From: JBAXTE01 sp037130365
GTDB lineage: Bacteria > Bacteroidota > Bacteroidia > Bacteroidales > WCHB1-69
Length of the DNA stretch: 64,000 nt
Assembly (NCBI GenBank): GCA_037130365.1
Contig: JBAXTE010000013.1
Location: 29,559-93,558, forward strand
Direction: 5' to 3'
Below the pieces are notes generated by a model that saw nothing but the letters and a program-made list of their open reading frames with translations, was not told where the DNA came from and ran no database searches. Shown one piece after another: positions 16,337-26,624 of the stretch. The position numbers and the translations under genes were made by a program. The stretch's first letter is position 1; the number at the start of each line of letters is the position of its first letter.

Positions 16337-17764
16337 TTAGAAGTACAAATCTCTTTCTCCATTTTTAATTCGTTCAATTCGTTCGCGTAATTCTGTGGCA
16401 GCAGCGCTATCGCCCATTTCTGCCAATTCAGCATTGATAGAGTCCCATCCTTTATGTGCAGTGTTCTTGGGAGCATAATCCATTAGATATTCCGCCAAAG
16501 TCAACATTGCATTTGGAGTGCAAAAGCGTTTGATAAATCCAGGAACAGAGAACTCCATAAAATGCTCTCCTGTGCGTCCCATCCGGTAGCAAGACGTGCA
16601 GAATGAAGGAAGGAATCCTTTGTCGAGTAGCTCGTCAACAACTTCGTTTAAAGAACGATCGTCGTTAATTTTAAACTGCTCTTTATTTAAGTTTTGATCA
16701 TTATTTTTAGAACGGGCATAACTGCCAAGTTCGAGTTTCGTTCCACCATCAATTTGAGAAACGCCAAATGATAATGCTTCGGCACGAATTTCTGCAGGTT
16801 CGCGAGCTGTGAGTATTAATCCAGTGTATGGAACTGCAAGTCTTAAAATTGCAATAAGTCGCATAAAGTCAGCATCAGAAACTTCATATTCTGGTTTGAT
16901 GCACGAATTAGAAGCAGCTTTTATTCTAGGAAAAGAAATAGTATGAGGACCCACATCGTAGCAAGCTTCGAGGTGATTTGCATGGCGAACCATAGCCATC
17001 ACTTCAAAACGCCAATCGTATAATCCAAAAAGTGCTCCCATTCCCACATCGTCGATTCCAGCTTCCTGACAACGGTCGAAAGCGGTTACCCGCCATTCGT
17101 AATCTTTTTTCTTACCCCCAAGGTGATACCAAGAATAGGCTTCCTTGTGGTAAGTTTCTTGAAAAATCTGATAAGTTCCAATACCTGATTTTTTAACAGT
17201 GCGAAATCCTTCTATATCAAGCGGCGCCGCATTAATATTTACTCTTCTAATTTCGCCATTTCCTTTTTTAACGGAATATGCAAGCTCAGTTGTATGTGCA
17301 ATGTATTCGGCATCATACTCAGTGTGTTCGCCATAAACAAGGACTAATCTCTTTTGACCATTATCTTCAAGAGCCTCGATTTCTTGAATAATTTCCTGAT
17401 CATCTAACGTTTTGCGAACAGCATCCTTGTTTGTTGCTCTAAATCCACAATATGCACAATTGTTTATGCATTTGTTTCCGATGTAGAGTGGAGCAAACAA
17501 CACAATTCGGTTTCCATAAACTCGTTTTTTTAATTCTCGAGCACCTTCTTTAATTTCTTCAATTAAATCAGGATCAGTAGCATTTATCAATACTGCGGTC
17601 TCTTCAAGTGTTAAACGTTGTTTGTTGAGTGATTTTGTGATAACTTCGTGCACCCGCTGACGGTCGGGTTTTACATTGTTTAAATATCCTTCAATCTCTT
17701 CAACATCGATAAACGGTTTCATTCGTTCATCTTTAATCTTGTACTTTTCTGGAGTAAAAATCAT
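16337..17764 (-). CDS. hydG: [FeFe]-hydrogenase H-cluster radical SAM maturase HydG
   Basis: The 475-residue protein has the radical-SAM motif CINNCAYC (CX3CX2C, about residues 97-104) and the HydG-specific C-terminal CX2CX22C in the segment beginning CTSCYRMGRTGEHFM (about 387-413). That second site separates HydG from the related tyrosine lyase ThiH. HydG cleaves tyrosine into p-cresol, CO and cyanide and builds the Fe(CO)2CN unit used for the H-cluster. Two TM1266-like genes follow immediately. hydE, hydF and the hydrogenase itself are not in the window, so the maturation set is split. Expression would fit anaerobic conditions together with nifJ. Confidence 0.93.
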   Translation of the reverse strand: MIFTPEKYKIKDERMKPFIDVEEIEGYLNNVKPDRQRVHEVITKSLNKQRLTLEETAVLINATDPDLIEEIKEGARELKKRVYGNRIVLFAPLYIGNKCINNCAYCGFRATNKDAVRKTLDDQEIIQEIEALEDNGQKRLVLVYGEHTEYDAEYIAHTTELAYSVKKGNGEIRRVNINAAPLDIEGFRTVKKSGIGTYQIFQETYHKEAYSWYHLGGKKKDYEWRVTAFDRCQEAGIDDVGMGALFGLYDWRFEVMAMVRHANHLEACYDVGPHTISFPRIKAASNSCIKPEYEVSDADFMRLIAILRLAVPYTGLILTAREPAEIRAEALSFGVSQIDGGTKLELGSYARSKNNDQNLNKEQFKINDDRSLNEVVDELLDKGFLPSFCTSCYRMGRTGEHFMEFSVPGFIKRFCTPNAMLTLAEYLMDYAPKNTAHKGWDSINAELAEMGDSAAATELRERIERIKNGERDLYF

Positions 17765-18026
17765 AACTCAATCTTTTTAAATTGTTTCAAAATTAACTCT
17801 TTTTCTTGTGCTTTTGTTCTCTTCTCCGAAAAATAAATATTTATCACTTGACTATTTTATTAATATTGATGATGCAAAGTACGGTGTTCAATCGTTGGTT
17901 TACAATTTTTTTGGATGAGCATAACTGTTATCAAGATAAAGATGCAGATGTGTGCGATTAACCCAACTATTCTAGTTAATTATTAAAAATAGGTATTTCA
18001 ACTTGAAAATCAGTTGGTTTAGCTTG
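17765..18026. other. hydG upstream region
   Basis: The 262 bases upstream of hydG have no plausible gene. A promoter for the hydG operon is expected here, but no clear TAnnTTTG element on the minus strand or FNR-like palindrome was found. Confidence 0.4.
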
Positions 18027-18160
18027 TAATACCGTATGCTAATATAAAATAGTCCAATATTAAAAAATATAATTCAATATTACATATTACGCATCGAGCA
18101 TTAAACCATACTAAATTTCAAATTGTCTATTGGACTAATTTGAAATAAGTAATGGTATAA
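18027..18160 (+). repeat. Palindromic intergenic repeat, family 1 (134 bp)
   Basis: The element runs from TAATACCGTATGCTAATAT to GGTATAA. Read on the minus strand it aligns end to end with 57189-57320. It contains a long imperfect hairpin, ACCATACTAAATTTCAAA paired with TTTGAAATAAGTAATGGT, with the TATTGGAC turn. The ends TAATACC/GGTATAA are inverted repeats. There is no coding capacity. Confidence 0.75.
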
Positions 18161-18251
18161 AGGTATTGCAATTTAGTTTTTGGAAAATTAGTTTTTCAGA
18201 AAACCCCTGTTCGAAACCATGATTATCAACTATATATTTATGGCATCCCAC

Positions 18252-18282
18252 AAAAAAAGGCGACTTTTCAGTCGCCTTTTTT
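18252..18282 (-). terminator. Terminator of the 2,641-residue surface protein gene
   Basis: Stem GGCGAC (18259-18264) with GTCGCC (18271-18276) extends into flanking A and T runs, giving a hairpin followed by T on the minus strand about 20 bases after the stop codon. Confidence 0.8.
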
Positions 18283-18302
18283 AAAGAATATGAACTAGTC
18301 AT

Positions 18303-21300
18303 TTATTTGATAAACAATTTATACGTACCTACTTGTGTATCGGTTACTACTTTAACAATGTAATTTGCAACACTAAAATTAGTATTGATTAAAACGTTAT
18401 CGGTGCTGTTAATTGCATATTTAGCAACTTCTTTACCTAAAACATCATACACAACAACTTCTTTAACCAAAAGGTTATCGTTGTTGATTACATTGATTTG
18501 ATTGTTAACACTGTATACATTTAAACCGCTTAATGAGCTACTTGAAATACCAACCGTTGTGTTGAATGTGTTATCAACTGACCATGGGCTAGTTAACGAG
18601 CTACTACAAACAGCTTGAACATTCCAAACATAAGCAGTACTTGGTTGTAAAGCAGTAAGAATGTATGGTTTGATTGTAGTGTTTGTTACGTTAATGTAAG
18701 TAGCATCAGCCACTCTTTTGTAACGAAGATTCCAAGCAGTTTCAGTACCACCTGCAGTCCAGTTTAATGAAGCGCCACTTGCATTTATTGCAGTAACAAC
18801 TAGAGCTGTAGGAGCATTACAAGTAGCAGGAGCATTAATCACAACATTAGCAGTATCAGTAACAGTACCGCAACCACTAGCAGCAGCAATAGTATAAGTT
18901 ACCACATAATTTCCAACTGTACTTGTACTAGGAATTATTGCACCAGTAGAAGCATCAAGTGTTAAACCTGTTGGTAAAGCAGAATAAACTCCACCAGTAG
19001 AACCAGTGAATGTTACAGCTTGAGGAGTGGTAACATTATTAATAAATGGAGAACCAGCATAAGTAATGTTAGCGGTAGGAGCTGTAGTTATCACGATAGT
19101 TGTGTCATCAGAAACAACTGCACAACCACCAGCAGCAGCGATAGTATATGTTACTACATAACTTCCAGGAGTACTTGTACTTGGAGTTATAGCACCAGTT
19201 CCACCTACTATTGTTAAACCAGTTGTTGAAGAATAAAGACCACCAGTAGTTCCAACTAATGTTACCGTTTGTTCAACTGCATTTGATGAACAGAAAGGAG
19301 CACCAGCATAGAAGATAACAGCGGTTGGTAGTGGTGTTACAGTTACCATAATATGGTTTGAGTTGCTACTGCAAATTCCATTTTCAACTACTACTTTAAA
19401 ATGAGTCGTAACTGCTAGATTAGTTGCAGTATAAGTATCACTAGTGTTTGTAATAGGAGTCCAAGTAGTTCCATCTAATGACGATTCCCAACGTGTTATT
19501 GTTCCTGTATAACCAGTTAAGGTTAACAATGTACTATTAGCGTTTGAACAAACAGTTGCTTCTCCAGCTAAAGTACCAGGTATAGGAGTTGCAATTACAC
19601 CAACAGAATCAATAGTAGAAGTTGCAGAAGCGCAAGTGCCACTTGTTACGATTGCTTTATAATATGTTTTTGCAGTTAAGTTACCTGTAGCTAAAGTAGC
19701 TGAAGTTTGACCAGCAACATCATTCCAAGTAGTTCCATTTGATGATGATTGCCATTGGATACTTCCAGTGCTTCCAGCTAATGTAATTATGGTAGCAGTT
19801 CCAGAACAAACGTTATCAACAGGAGCAGATACAGTACCACCCACTGAAGGAGCAGAAATAGTAACTGAAACTAATGAACGTGTTGCACTTATACAAGTTG
19901 CGTAACTGCCTTCAGCATAAAAATTATATGTGCCAGGAGTATTGCCATTAGGAAGAACCGTTGTTCCGATAGTTTCTAATGTTGTTCCATTACCAATAAC
20001 GGTACCAGCTGTAGCTGCATTGTACCATGTAACAGTAGCAGGAGAATTATAGGTAATAGATAAAGTTGCAACACCAACACCCAATGTGAAAGTTGCATCA
20101 TCACCACCTGCTACATCATCATAATTATCCCAATATAGTAAGTTTACGGCACCCCCAGCTAGATTAACTGTAGGAGCTGTTATAATACGAGAATAATTTA
20201 ATAAACCAGTTGTGTTTGGAGCACCAGTACTAATAGCTGCAGTATTTGTTACAGCTCCAGATAAACCTAAACGAACATCAGCTTGCCAAGAACCACCATT
20301 TGCTGTAATTCCAGGATAAGTTAAAGTTGCAGATGTAATGGTTGAACCCGCTGGAATTGCAGGCAAAGTAGCAGTAGCAATGATATTACCAGGTGTTGCA
20401 TTTGTTTCAGTTGGTTGGACTGTAACATCAAATGGGACAGTAATAGTTGTTGTGGAAACACTTAATGAAGTGGTTGCACTCACAATTGCAGATGTAGCTC
20501 CTTGGCAAACAACAACAGGAGAACCTGCAACTGGAATTTCAATAGCTGCTGGTTGTGTAAGCACCAAATTAACAGTAGCAGAAACATTCAATCCTGCATC
20601 TTTAACGATTACAGGATGAGGACCTGCTATTAAATTTGTTGGAATTGGACCAAAAGCACCACCATCCACAGAATATGTAAATGGAGCAGTTCCACAGGTG
20701 ATTGCACCTGGTGTAAATGAACCATTATTTCCTCCATTGCAAGTAACATTAACTGGAGTTAACGCAACTAATACAGGACTTACACTAACCGTAACTATTG
20801 GAGAAGTAACACTGCAAGAGTTTCCATCAAGTACTGTAAATGTATAATCTGTATTGGCAGATGGAGATACAGTTGTTGTTAAAGCTGTAGATATTTGAGT
20901 AGCACCAGCTTTCCATGAATATGTAAAACTATGAACTTCATTAGAAGTGAAAAGATAAGAAGTGCCAGAAGGTATATTAGCAACTGAAGAGATTGTACTA
21001 TTTTCAGTAACGGTTGAAGTTGTGGTTGCAACATCAGGAGTTAAACTAATGAATTGACCAACATTTCCAGAAATACCAATAGAAGCAGTTGTTCCATTTG
21101 AAGCATCAAGAGGACCATAATTAAATTGAACATTGTTTGTTCCTTCAAATAATTGAACTTGATATTGGTTTGTAGAGGCTGAACTTGAACCACTACCACC
21201 AATTGAAACATTGTTCCAATCAACAGTTAACACTCTATTTGGAGCTATTCCGCTAACTAAATAACTAATTGTACCCGAGCCTATGTTGTTATCATCCCAG

Positions 21301-24300
21301 AATGGAGCAAGAACATTTGCAAAAGATGCTAAACCATTCGAATATCCAACTGCTGTAGCACCTAGTCTAATGGTTCCATTAGTTGAAATACTAAAAGTTG
21401 AAAAGCTACTTCCATTATAAGTAAAATCAAACCCGATAGGAATTGCCAATTGAGTTCCATCATCACCAGTTGCAGTACTTGTAGTACCTCCAACTAAAGG
21501 AGTATAAACATTAGTTAACGTTGAAAACACATATAAAGGAACACTTTGCGAAATGAAAGGCTGTGATGCAGTTGCAACTAAATCAGAACTTCCGCCAGCA
21601 CAAATGCTAGATGGAGTAGCCACTGCTGTAATGTTAATAGCCGAACGAACTATTACTGTTGATGTAGCAATATTTGCACAAAGTGCAGCATTACTAGCAC
21701 TACAAGTATAAACGTTGGCACCTGATGTAGGCGATTTTACATAAACAGTAGAAGCACTTGCACCAGCAACATAAGCAACAGTTGCAGCAGCATCTGTATA
21801 TAAGTTTGTTACTGGAGTCCAAGTATATGCATTATAATCTGCTAATGTAGATGTAACACTGATGGTTGCAATTGCATTATTACAAACAGTTTGTGTAGCT
21901 GACAATGTAAGTACTGGAGCAGGAGTCATTGTTACATGAACCGCTGTTCTGGCCGATTTACAAGTAAGTAATGTGTTTGCAAATGCCTGAACATAGAAGT
22001 TAGTATCGGTTGAAATGGTAGTAGTATAAGTAGCACCAGTCCATAGGTTTGTTCCAGCAACAGCTTGGTTGTACCAATCAAAATTAACATCAGCTGAGCC
22101 AGTAGCACCAACAGTTACAGGACCAGTTCCGCAACGAGTTGCTGGAGTGGTAGATACTATTTGTGGATTAACCACGTTAACCGCAACAGTAGGTTCAACA
22201 CAAGTTGCACCGGTTCCGTTCATAATGGTTAGTTTGTAATAAGTGGTTGCAGTTAATACACCAGTAATGTCAGTTAATGAAGCGTGACCAGAGATAGGAG
22301 CAAAACTAACATTATCTGTAGAAATATTCCATTGGAATGTAGCAGCACCGTAATTAGTAGCAGGAGTTACATTTAATGCAGAAGTTCCAGTAACACAAAT
22401 TGGAGATGAAACAGCAGTAATAACAGGAGTAGCAGGTAAAACAGTGATTATTGCAGTATCCGTTTTTGCGCAAAGTAATGCATTACTAGCAGTACAAACA
22501 AAATTTGTAATACTTGCTGTTACAGTTTTTGCATAAACAGTTGTTGCGCTTGCACCAGCTACATAAGCAGTTGTTGCAGCAGCATCTGTAAATAATCCAG
22601 CAGCAGGAGTCCATACGTAAGTATCATAATTTGCTAAAGGTGTTGTAACACTTATTGGTGCAATAGCATTATTACATACCGTTTGATCTGCAGAAACTGT
22701 TAATGCTGGAGCAGTGTTAACTGTTGCAATTACAGCAGTACGTGGACTTGAACAAGTGCTAACACCAGCAAAAATCATTTGTGGACGTGTACTTAATGTG
22801 GCAGTAGCTGTGGTTGCTCCACATAAAGCAGCAGCCGTTTGACTGTCATTTCTATAATACGAAGTAGCAACAAAACCAGAATTATCGTATTTTACAGTTG
22901 TACCAGTACCACCTGTATTGTTATTACTCCAACAAGTTTCAACAATAATATTTGAAGTGCCATCCCATAAATAAGGTGTGCCAAAAGTAATAGTAAATAC
23001 ACCTGCTGTAGGAGTAACACTAGCTGCAGAATAAACAGAGGTTAAGCCAGTTTGAATGGTTGTTGTCAAGGCAATTAATGCAGTTGAGCCCAAGCTTAAG
23101 TTGAATGTATTGTATGCAGCACCAGGTGCAGCAATATTAAAAGACAATGCAGTAATATTGCCAGCAGATAAACCAGCTGCGATTAATTCAGATGCTTTTA
23201 CCAAATATTGAGATTTCATTCCACCCCATGAATGATTAAATGGAGACTCGAAACCAGTATTGGTTAATGCACCTAAACCGAGTGTAATATTAGCTGGTGT
23301 AGAATTTTCAGCACCTACATAATAAGTAGATGTTGAACTAACATTTGCAGAATAAGGAGAACCTGAATAAAGTGAAGAGCCTCCTGTTGATGCTGCATAC
23401 CATTTTAATGTCGAACCTGCTGAACCTGTTGCACCTAAATCAACAATACCGGTTCCGCAACGAGCACCTGGAGTAGTTGTTAATACATTATTTGAAAATG
23501 TAACTTGAAGTGGTGTTGAAGTTGCTGTTGAAGGACCGGCATGGCATGTTACTTCACATTGGTAGAAGGTAGCTGCAGTTGGCACTACACTCCAAGTTGA
23601 AGTTGTTGGTCCATTTGAGTATGAAATTCCATCAGCAGATGATTTCCATTGATAAGTTACACCAGTTCCAGTAGTTGCATTTTGTGTGGAAAGTAAAATT
23701 GTGTTACCATTACAAATTGGATTTAGTGAAGAAACAGTATTTCCAGGGGTTGGAGTTACGCAGGTAAAAGATGGAGTTGTCAAATTTTCATCTGCTCCCA
23801 TATCTGGGAAGATAAGATCACGAAGATCTCCATCAATGTCAACTGTTATTCCAGAAACGGGAGTTCCTACACCATTTAATGCTGAATTAGTGGTATGCAA
23901 ATCAGTAGCAGAAACAAAAGTTGGATCGACAGAAATTGAAGCCAAATCCTGATTAGTGCTAGCTGTTCTCCAATTGGCAAGTGTAGCTTGGTCTGTAGTG
24001 AAATAACCTACAAAGTTATTTGTACCTGTTGCGATAAATAAATCATTATTATCTGAGTTAATGGTTCCACCATTTCTGTAAATGCAATATCTTTTTGATG
24101 TTGCTCCAGCAGTTGATGCATTAGCAAAAATATTGTTCCGCAAGTTGGCAATTCCATTATTGCAATAAAAAGCAGTAGATGAGGCAGAAGCAGATGCTGA
24201 AATCAAAACTGAATTATATGAAAAATTACCAGTTCCTGTACCACTAACACCAATTGCCATAGCTCTAATTACTTGTGTGGCAGAAGCAGTTGTAATTCCA

Positions 24301-26228
24301 TGATTCAAATTTGAAATCATATTATTGAAAACATTCGTAGTATAAGTAGCATTAATATCTGTTCTAAGACCGTATACAAGATTTGAAGTTGAAGTACTTG
24401 TAGTTCCGATGCTATATATCTTATTGTTATAGATATTATTTGTACCTAATGCAGATTCAAGATAAATACCATATACAGCTGCAGCAGTAGTTGAAACATT
24501 TCTGACAATATTGTTAGCTATAGTTATACCACTTTGATATGTTGTTCTAATTCCATTTGATGCAGAACTTCCTCCACCAATATCATTTGCAGTAGAAGCT
24601 CCAACTATATTTGAATCAATAATACAAGTACTATCAGGATAAGAAACATTTCCTGTCAAATAAATACCACTATAGGTATTTTCAATAGTGTTCTTGCGAT
24701 AGGTGTTAAATGAATTTGCACCAGAAGCAGCTGTTGGCGTGGTAAGTACGTTTTGATAAATCGCTCTAGATGAAGTGCTTGTTCTGTTTAATGTTATTTT
24801 ACTATTAATAACAACATTACGTTGAGCTCCATCAGTTGCCGATGCATTTCTGATTAAATACCCGTACTCAACTGCTGAACCGGTATTAATAGTGATATCT
24901 ATTCCATTGAAAGTTATGTAATCACCTCCATGAATGATAATCCCAGCATCAGTTGATCCTGCACCACCTGTTGGTTGGATAATAGGATTAGCTCCAGCAC
25001 CAGATTTAACAAAGGTAATAGTATTCGCTGATGTGCCTGAAACAGTAACAACAGGACAATCTTCTACAAATGATTGATTAGCCGTAACATTAACTGTAAC
25101 AGCAGCAGAAATTCCGTTATCGTTCAAGGCGTTTATTGCAGCAGTAAAACTTGCAAAATTATCAGTACCATTATGAAGTAATGGGGAAGAAGTTGGCAAA
25201 GTATTATTGATTGAATATACACCATGAAGAGGAACTGCAGTATTTGTTGTTTGTGATCCCAGAAGTTCAGCTCCCTTTCCTTCATTCAAAGCTACAACCT
25301 TCCAATAATAAAGAGTATTTGACGTTAGCCCCGTTGCTGTATAGGTAACAGTATTTGTAACCAATGGTGCTATGTAAGTATAATTTACACCATCCGTTGA
25401 ACGAAAAATGGCATAAGAAAGTTCATCTGGTGAATCTGTCCAATTAAGAATCATGCTCGTTACACCGATTGATGAAAACGTAAGATTTGTTGGAGTTGTG
25501 GGTAAAGCAGGAGGAGTGAATGTATATATTATACGAGAGCCATCAGTCGCTGAAGAAAGATTTGTAATTGCTCCTACCGTAGCAAATGTATTTGTTGTAT
25601 TTGTTGCAGATGGAGTAAACGTTGCTGGACTTACAGTAATAAATCCGTTTGTAGTGGCAGTATTACTTGATCCCAAAAAAATTGATCTAGTTGTTGAAGA
25701 TGTTCCACAATACATATTTCCATAAACAAATTCAATTATACCAGTTGTTTCATAAAGTCTAAGTTGCATCGTAGCGCCAGTGTTTGTAGAACTAAAAGGC
25801 ACGGTAAAATCTTCCCAAGAAACTGTTAAGACTTTGCTCCCAGCAGTACCCGTTACTTTATACGCGACTCTGCCTGTAGCTTTAATTGCATTATCCCCAG
25901 CCATAGGCGCAAGTATTGTAGTAATTGCTGTAGGTGTTGAATAATTTACACCTGTAATTACTGTACTACCTAATCGTAATTGACCATTTGAGTTGATACT
26001 AAATTGAGTATACGGAACACCCATATATACAAATGTAAACCCAATATTAGTAACAGCACTAGCATCATCATCATGATACGTAGCAGCAGTAAGCAAACTT
26101 GTTTCACCACTACTCATATCAGTAAGTGAACTAGTTGCATTAGTAGTAAATGCATAATTTGCAATACTTTGCGTCCACCCTACATTCATGGAGAATAGCG
26201 CAATGAAAAAGAATAATAATCTTCTCAT
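18303..26228 (-). CDS. Giant T9SS-exported adhesin-like protein with SprB-type and FN3 domains
   Basis: The 2,641-residue protein has a signal peptide ending near VGWTQ. Domains in order: a beta-sandwich (about 20-240); a fibronectin type III (FN3) domain (about 245-335); a parallel beta-helix with many N-N-x-I turns (about 345-800); several Ig-like repeats starting with segments like CNGNTILLS and CNNAIAPISV; a second copy of the first sandwich (about 1560-1760); a SprB-type repeat (about 1825-1885, NVTCNGGNNGSF and YSVDGGAFG); more Ig/PKD-like units (YSSTTGLTIVGGTGAITPST); a final FN3 (about 2465-2560); and a C-terminal sorting domain ending VGTYKLFIK. SprB repeats occur in the gliding adhesin of Flavobacterium. 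A surface adhesin or matrix role is likely; the ligand is unknown. The final ~80 residues are nearly the same as those of the next giant protein. Confidence 0.8.
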   Translation of the reverse strand: MRRLLFFFIALFSMNVGWTQSIANYAFTTNATSSLTDMSSGETSLLTAATYHDDDASAVTNIGFTFVYMGVPYTQFSINSNGQLRLGSTVITGVNYSTPTAITTILAPMAGDNAIKATGRVAYKVTGTAGSKVLTVSWEDFTVPFSSTNTGATMQLRLYETTGIIEFVYGNMYCGTSSTTRSIFLGSSNTATTNGFITVSPATFTPSATNTTNTFATVGAITNLSSATDGSRIIYTFTPPALPTTPTNLTFSSIGVTSMILNWTDSPDELSYAIFRSTDGVNYTYIAPLVTNTVTYTATGLTSNTLYYWKVVALNEGKGAELLGSQTTNTAVPLHGVYSINNTLPTSSPLLHNGTDNFASFTAAINALNDNGISAAVTVNVTANQSFVEDCPVVTVSGTSANTITFVKSGAGANPIIQPTGGAGSTDAGIIIHGGDYITFNGIDITINTGSAVEYGYLIRNASATDGAQRNVVINSKITLNRTSTSSRAIYQNVLTTPTAASGANSFNTYRKNTIENTYSGIYLTGNVSYPDSTCIIDSNIVGASTANDIGGGSSASNGIRTTYQSGITIANNIVRNVSTTAAAVYGIYLESALGTNNIYNNKIYSIGTTSTSTSNLVYGLRTDINATYTTNVFNNMISNLNHGITTASATQVIRAMAIGVSGTGTGNFSYNSVLISASASASSTAFYCNNGIANLRNNIFANASTAGATSKRYCIYRNGGTINSDNNDLFIATGTNNFVGYFTTDQATLANWRTASTNQDLASISVDPTFVSATDLHTTNSALNGVGTPVSGITVDIDGDLRDLIFPDMGADENLTTPSFTCVTPTPGNTVSSLNPICNGNTILLSTQNATTGTGVTYQWKSSADGISYSNGPTTSTWSVVPTAATFYQCEVTCHAGPSTATSTPLQVTFSNNVLTTTPGARCGTGIVDLGATGSAGSTLKWYAASTGGSSLYSGSPYSANVSSTSTYYVGAENSTPANITLGLGALTNTGFESPFNHSWGGMKSQYLVKASELIAAGLSAGNITALSFNIAAPGAAYNTFNLSLGSTALIALTTTIQTGLTSVYSAASVTPTAGVFTITFGTPYLWDGTSNIIVETCWSNNNTGGTGTTVKYDNSGFVATSYYRNDSQTAAALCGATTATATLSTRPQMIFAGVSTCSSPRTAVIATVNTAPALTVSADQTVCNNAIAPISVTTPLANYDTYVWTPAAGLFTDAAATTAYVAGASATTVYAKTVTASITNFVCTASNALLCAKTDTAIITVLPATPVITAVSSPICVTGTSALNVTPATNYGAATFQWNISTDNVSFAPISGHASLTDITGVLTATTYYKLTIMNGTGATCVEPTVAVNVVNPQIVSTTPATRCGTGPVTVGATGSADVNFDWYNQAVAGTNLWTGATYTTTISTDTNFYVQAFANTLLTCKSARTAVHVTMTPAPVLTLSATQTVCNNAIATISVTSTLADYNAYTWTPVTNLYTDAAATVAYVAGASASTVYVKSPTSGANVYTCSASNAALCANIATSTVIVRSAINITAVATPSSICAGGSSDLVATASQPFISQSVPLYVFSTLTNVYTPLVGGTTSTATGDDGTQLAIPIGFDFTYNGSSFSTFSISTNGTIRLGATAVGYSNGLASFANVLAPFWDDNNIGSGTISYLVSGIAPNRVLTVDWNNVSIGGSGSSSASTNQYQVQLFEGTNNVQFNYGPLDASNGTTASIGISGNVGQFISLTPDVATTTSTVTENSTISSVANIPSGTSYLFTSNEVHSFTYSWKAGATQISTALTTTVSPSANTDYTFTVLDGNSCSVTSPIVTVSVSPVLVALTPVNVTCNGGNNGSFTPGAITCGTAPFTYSVDGGAFGPIPTNLIAGPHPVIVKDAGLNVSATVNLVLTQPAAIEIPVAGSPVVVCQGATSAIVSATTSLSVSTTTITVPFDVTVQPTETNATPGNIIATATLPAIPAGSTITSATLTYPGITANGGSWQADVRLGLSGAVTNTAAISTGAPNTTGLLNYSRIITAPTVNLAGGAVNLLYWDNYDDVAGGDDATFTLGVGVATLSITYNSPATVTWYNAATAGTVIGNGTTLETIGTTVLPNGNTPGTYNFYAEGSYATCISATRSLVSVTISAPSVGGTVSAPVDNVCSGTATIITLAGSTGSIQWQSSSNGTTWNDVAGQTSATLATGNLTAKTYYKAIVTSGTCASATSTIDSVGVIATPIPGTLAGEATVCSNANSTLLTLTGYTGTITRWESSLDGTTWTPITNTSDTYTATNLAVTTHFKVVVENGICSSNSNHIMVTVTPLPTAVIFYAGAPFCSSNAVEQTVTLVGTTGGLYSSTTGLTIVGGTGAITPSTSTPGSYVVTYTIAAAGGCAVVSDDTTIVITTAPTANITYAGSPFINNVTTPQAVTFTGSTGGVYSALPTGLTLDASTGAIIPSTSTVGNYVVTYTIAAASGCGTVTDTANVVINAPATCNAPTALVVTAINASGASLNWTAGGTETAWNLRYKRVADATYINVTNTTIKPYILTALQPSTAYVWNVQAVCSSSLTSPWSVDNTFNTTVGISSSSLSGLNVYSVNNQINVINNDNLLVKEVVVYDVLGKEVAKYAINSTDNVLINTNFSVANYIVKVVTDTQVGTYKLFIK

Positions 26229-26359
26229 GTTAATTTGTTTTGGTTAATAATTGTTATTTGTTTTAATAATAATTCATTTTAATTCTAATAAACTAAGATT
26301 TGTAACTGATTAATTCTAATAAATCGTTTCAATCAAAAACACTAAAGTCTATTAACTAG

Positions 26360-26367
26360 CAAAAATA
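26360..26367 (-). promoter_or_regulatory. -7 promoter element of the 2,641-residue protein gene
   Basis: The plus strand reads CAAAAATA (TATTTTTG on the minus strand), 132 bases before the start codon. The other giant gene has a similar element at a nearly identical distance, implying similar long leaders. Confidence 0.4.
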
Positions 26368-26501
26368 AACAATAAATCAATACAATTAGTTCAACCATTT
26401 TATAATATTTGTTAATGATTAAGTAAGATTGTTCTATTGCTTTATTTAACAGCAAATAACGAAGATTTTGTTTTTATAAATTTACTACTTAAATCGTTTT
26501 A

Positions 26502-26546
26502 ATTATATAAAAAAGGAAGATTTTTCTACTTCCTTTTTTATATAAT
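26502..26546. terminator. Terminator of the 2,735-residue surface protein gene
   Basis: A perfect 18-bp stem (26502-26519 with 26529-26546) with a GGAAG/CTTCC core and A/T-run flanks. It is symmetric and could act both ways; the transcript ending near 26625 is the one it should stop. Confidence 0.8.
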
Positions 26547-26624
26547 TTTCAAATATTATTTTTTATAAATGAAATTTATAGCTAATTCAAAAATCAATAT
26601 CAAATGTTCAATATACCCAAAAAG

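Noticed and set aside
16337..17764. ThiH (tyrosine lyase of thiamine synthesis)
   Set aside because: The C-terminal CX2CX22C auxiliary cluster motif and the TM1266 neighbours point to HydG.
17765..18026. FNR-type operator upstream of hydG
   Set aside because: Only partial TTGAT/ATCAA half-sites were seen; none are spaced correctly.
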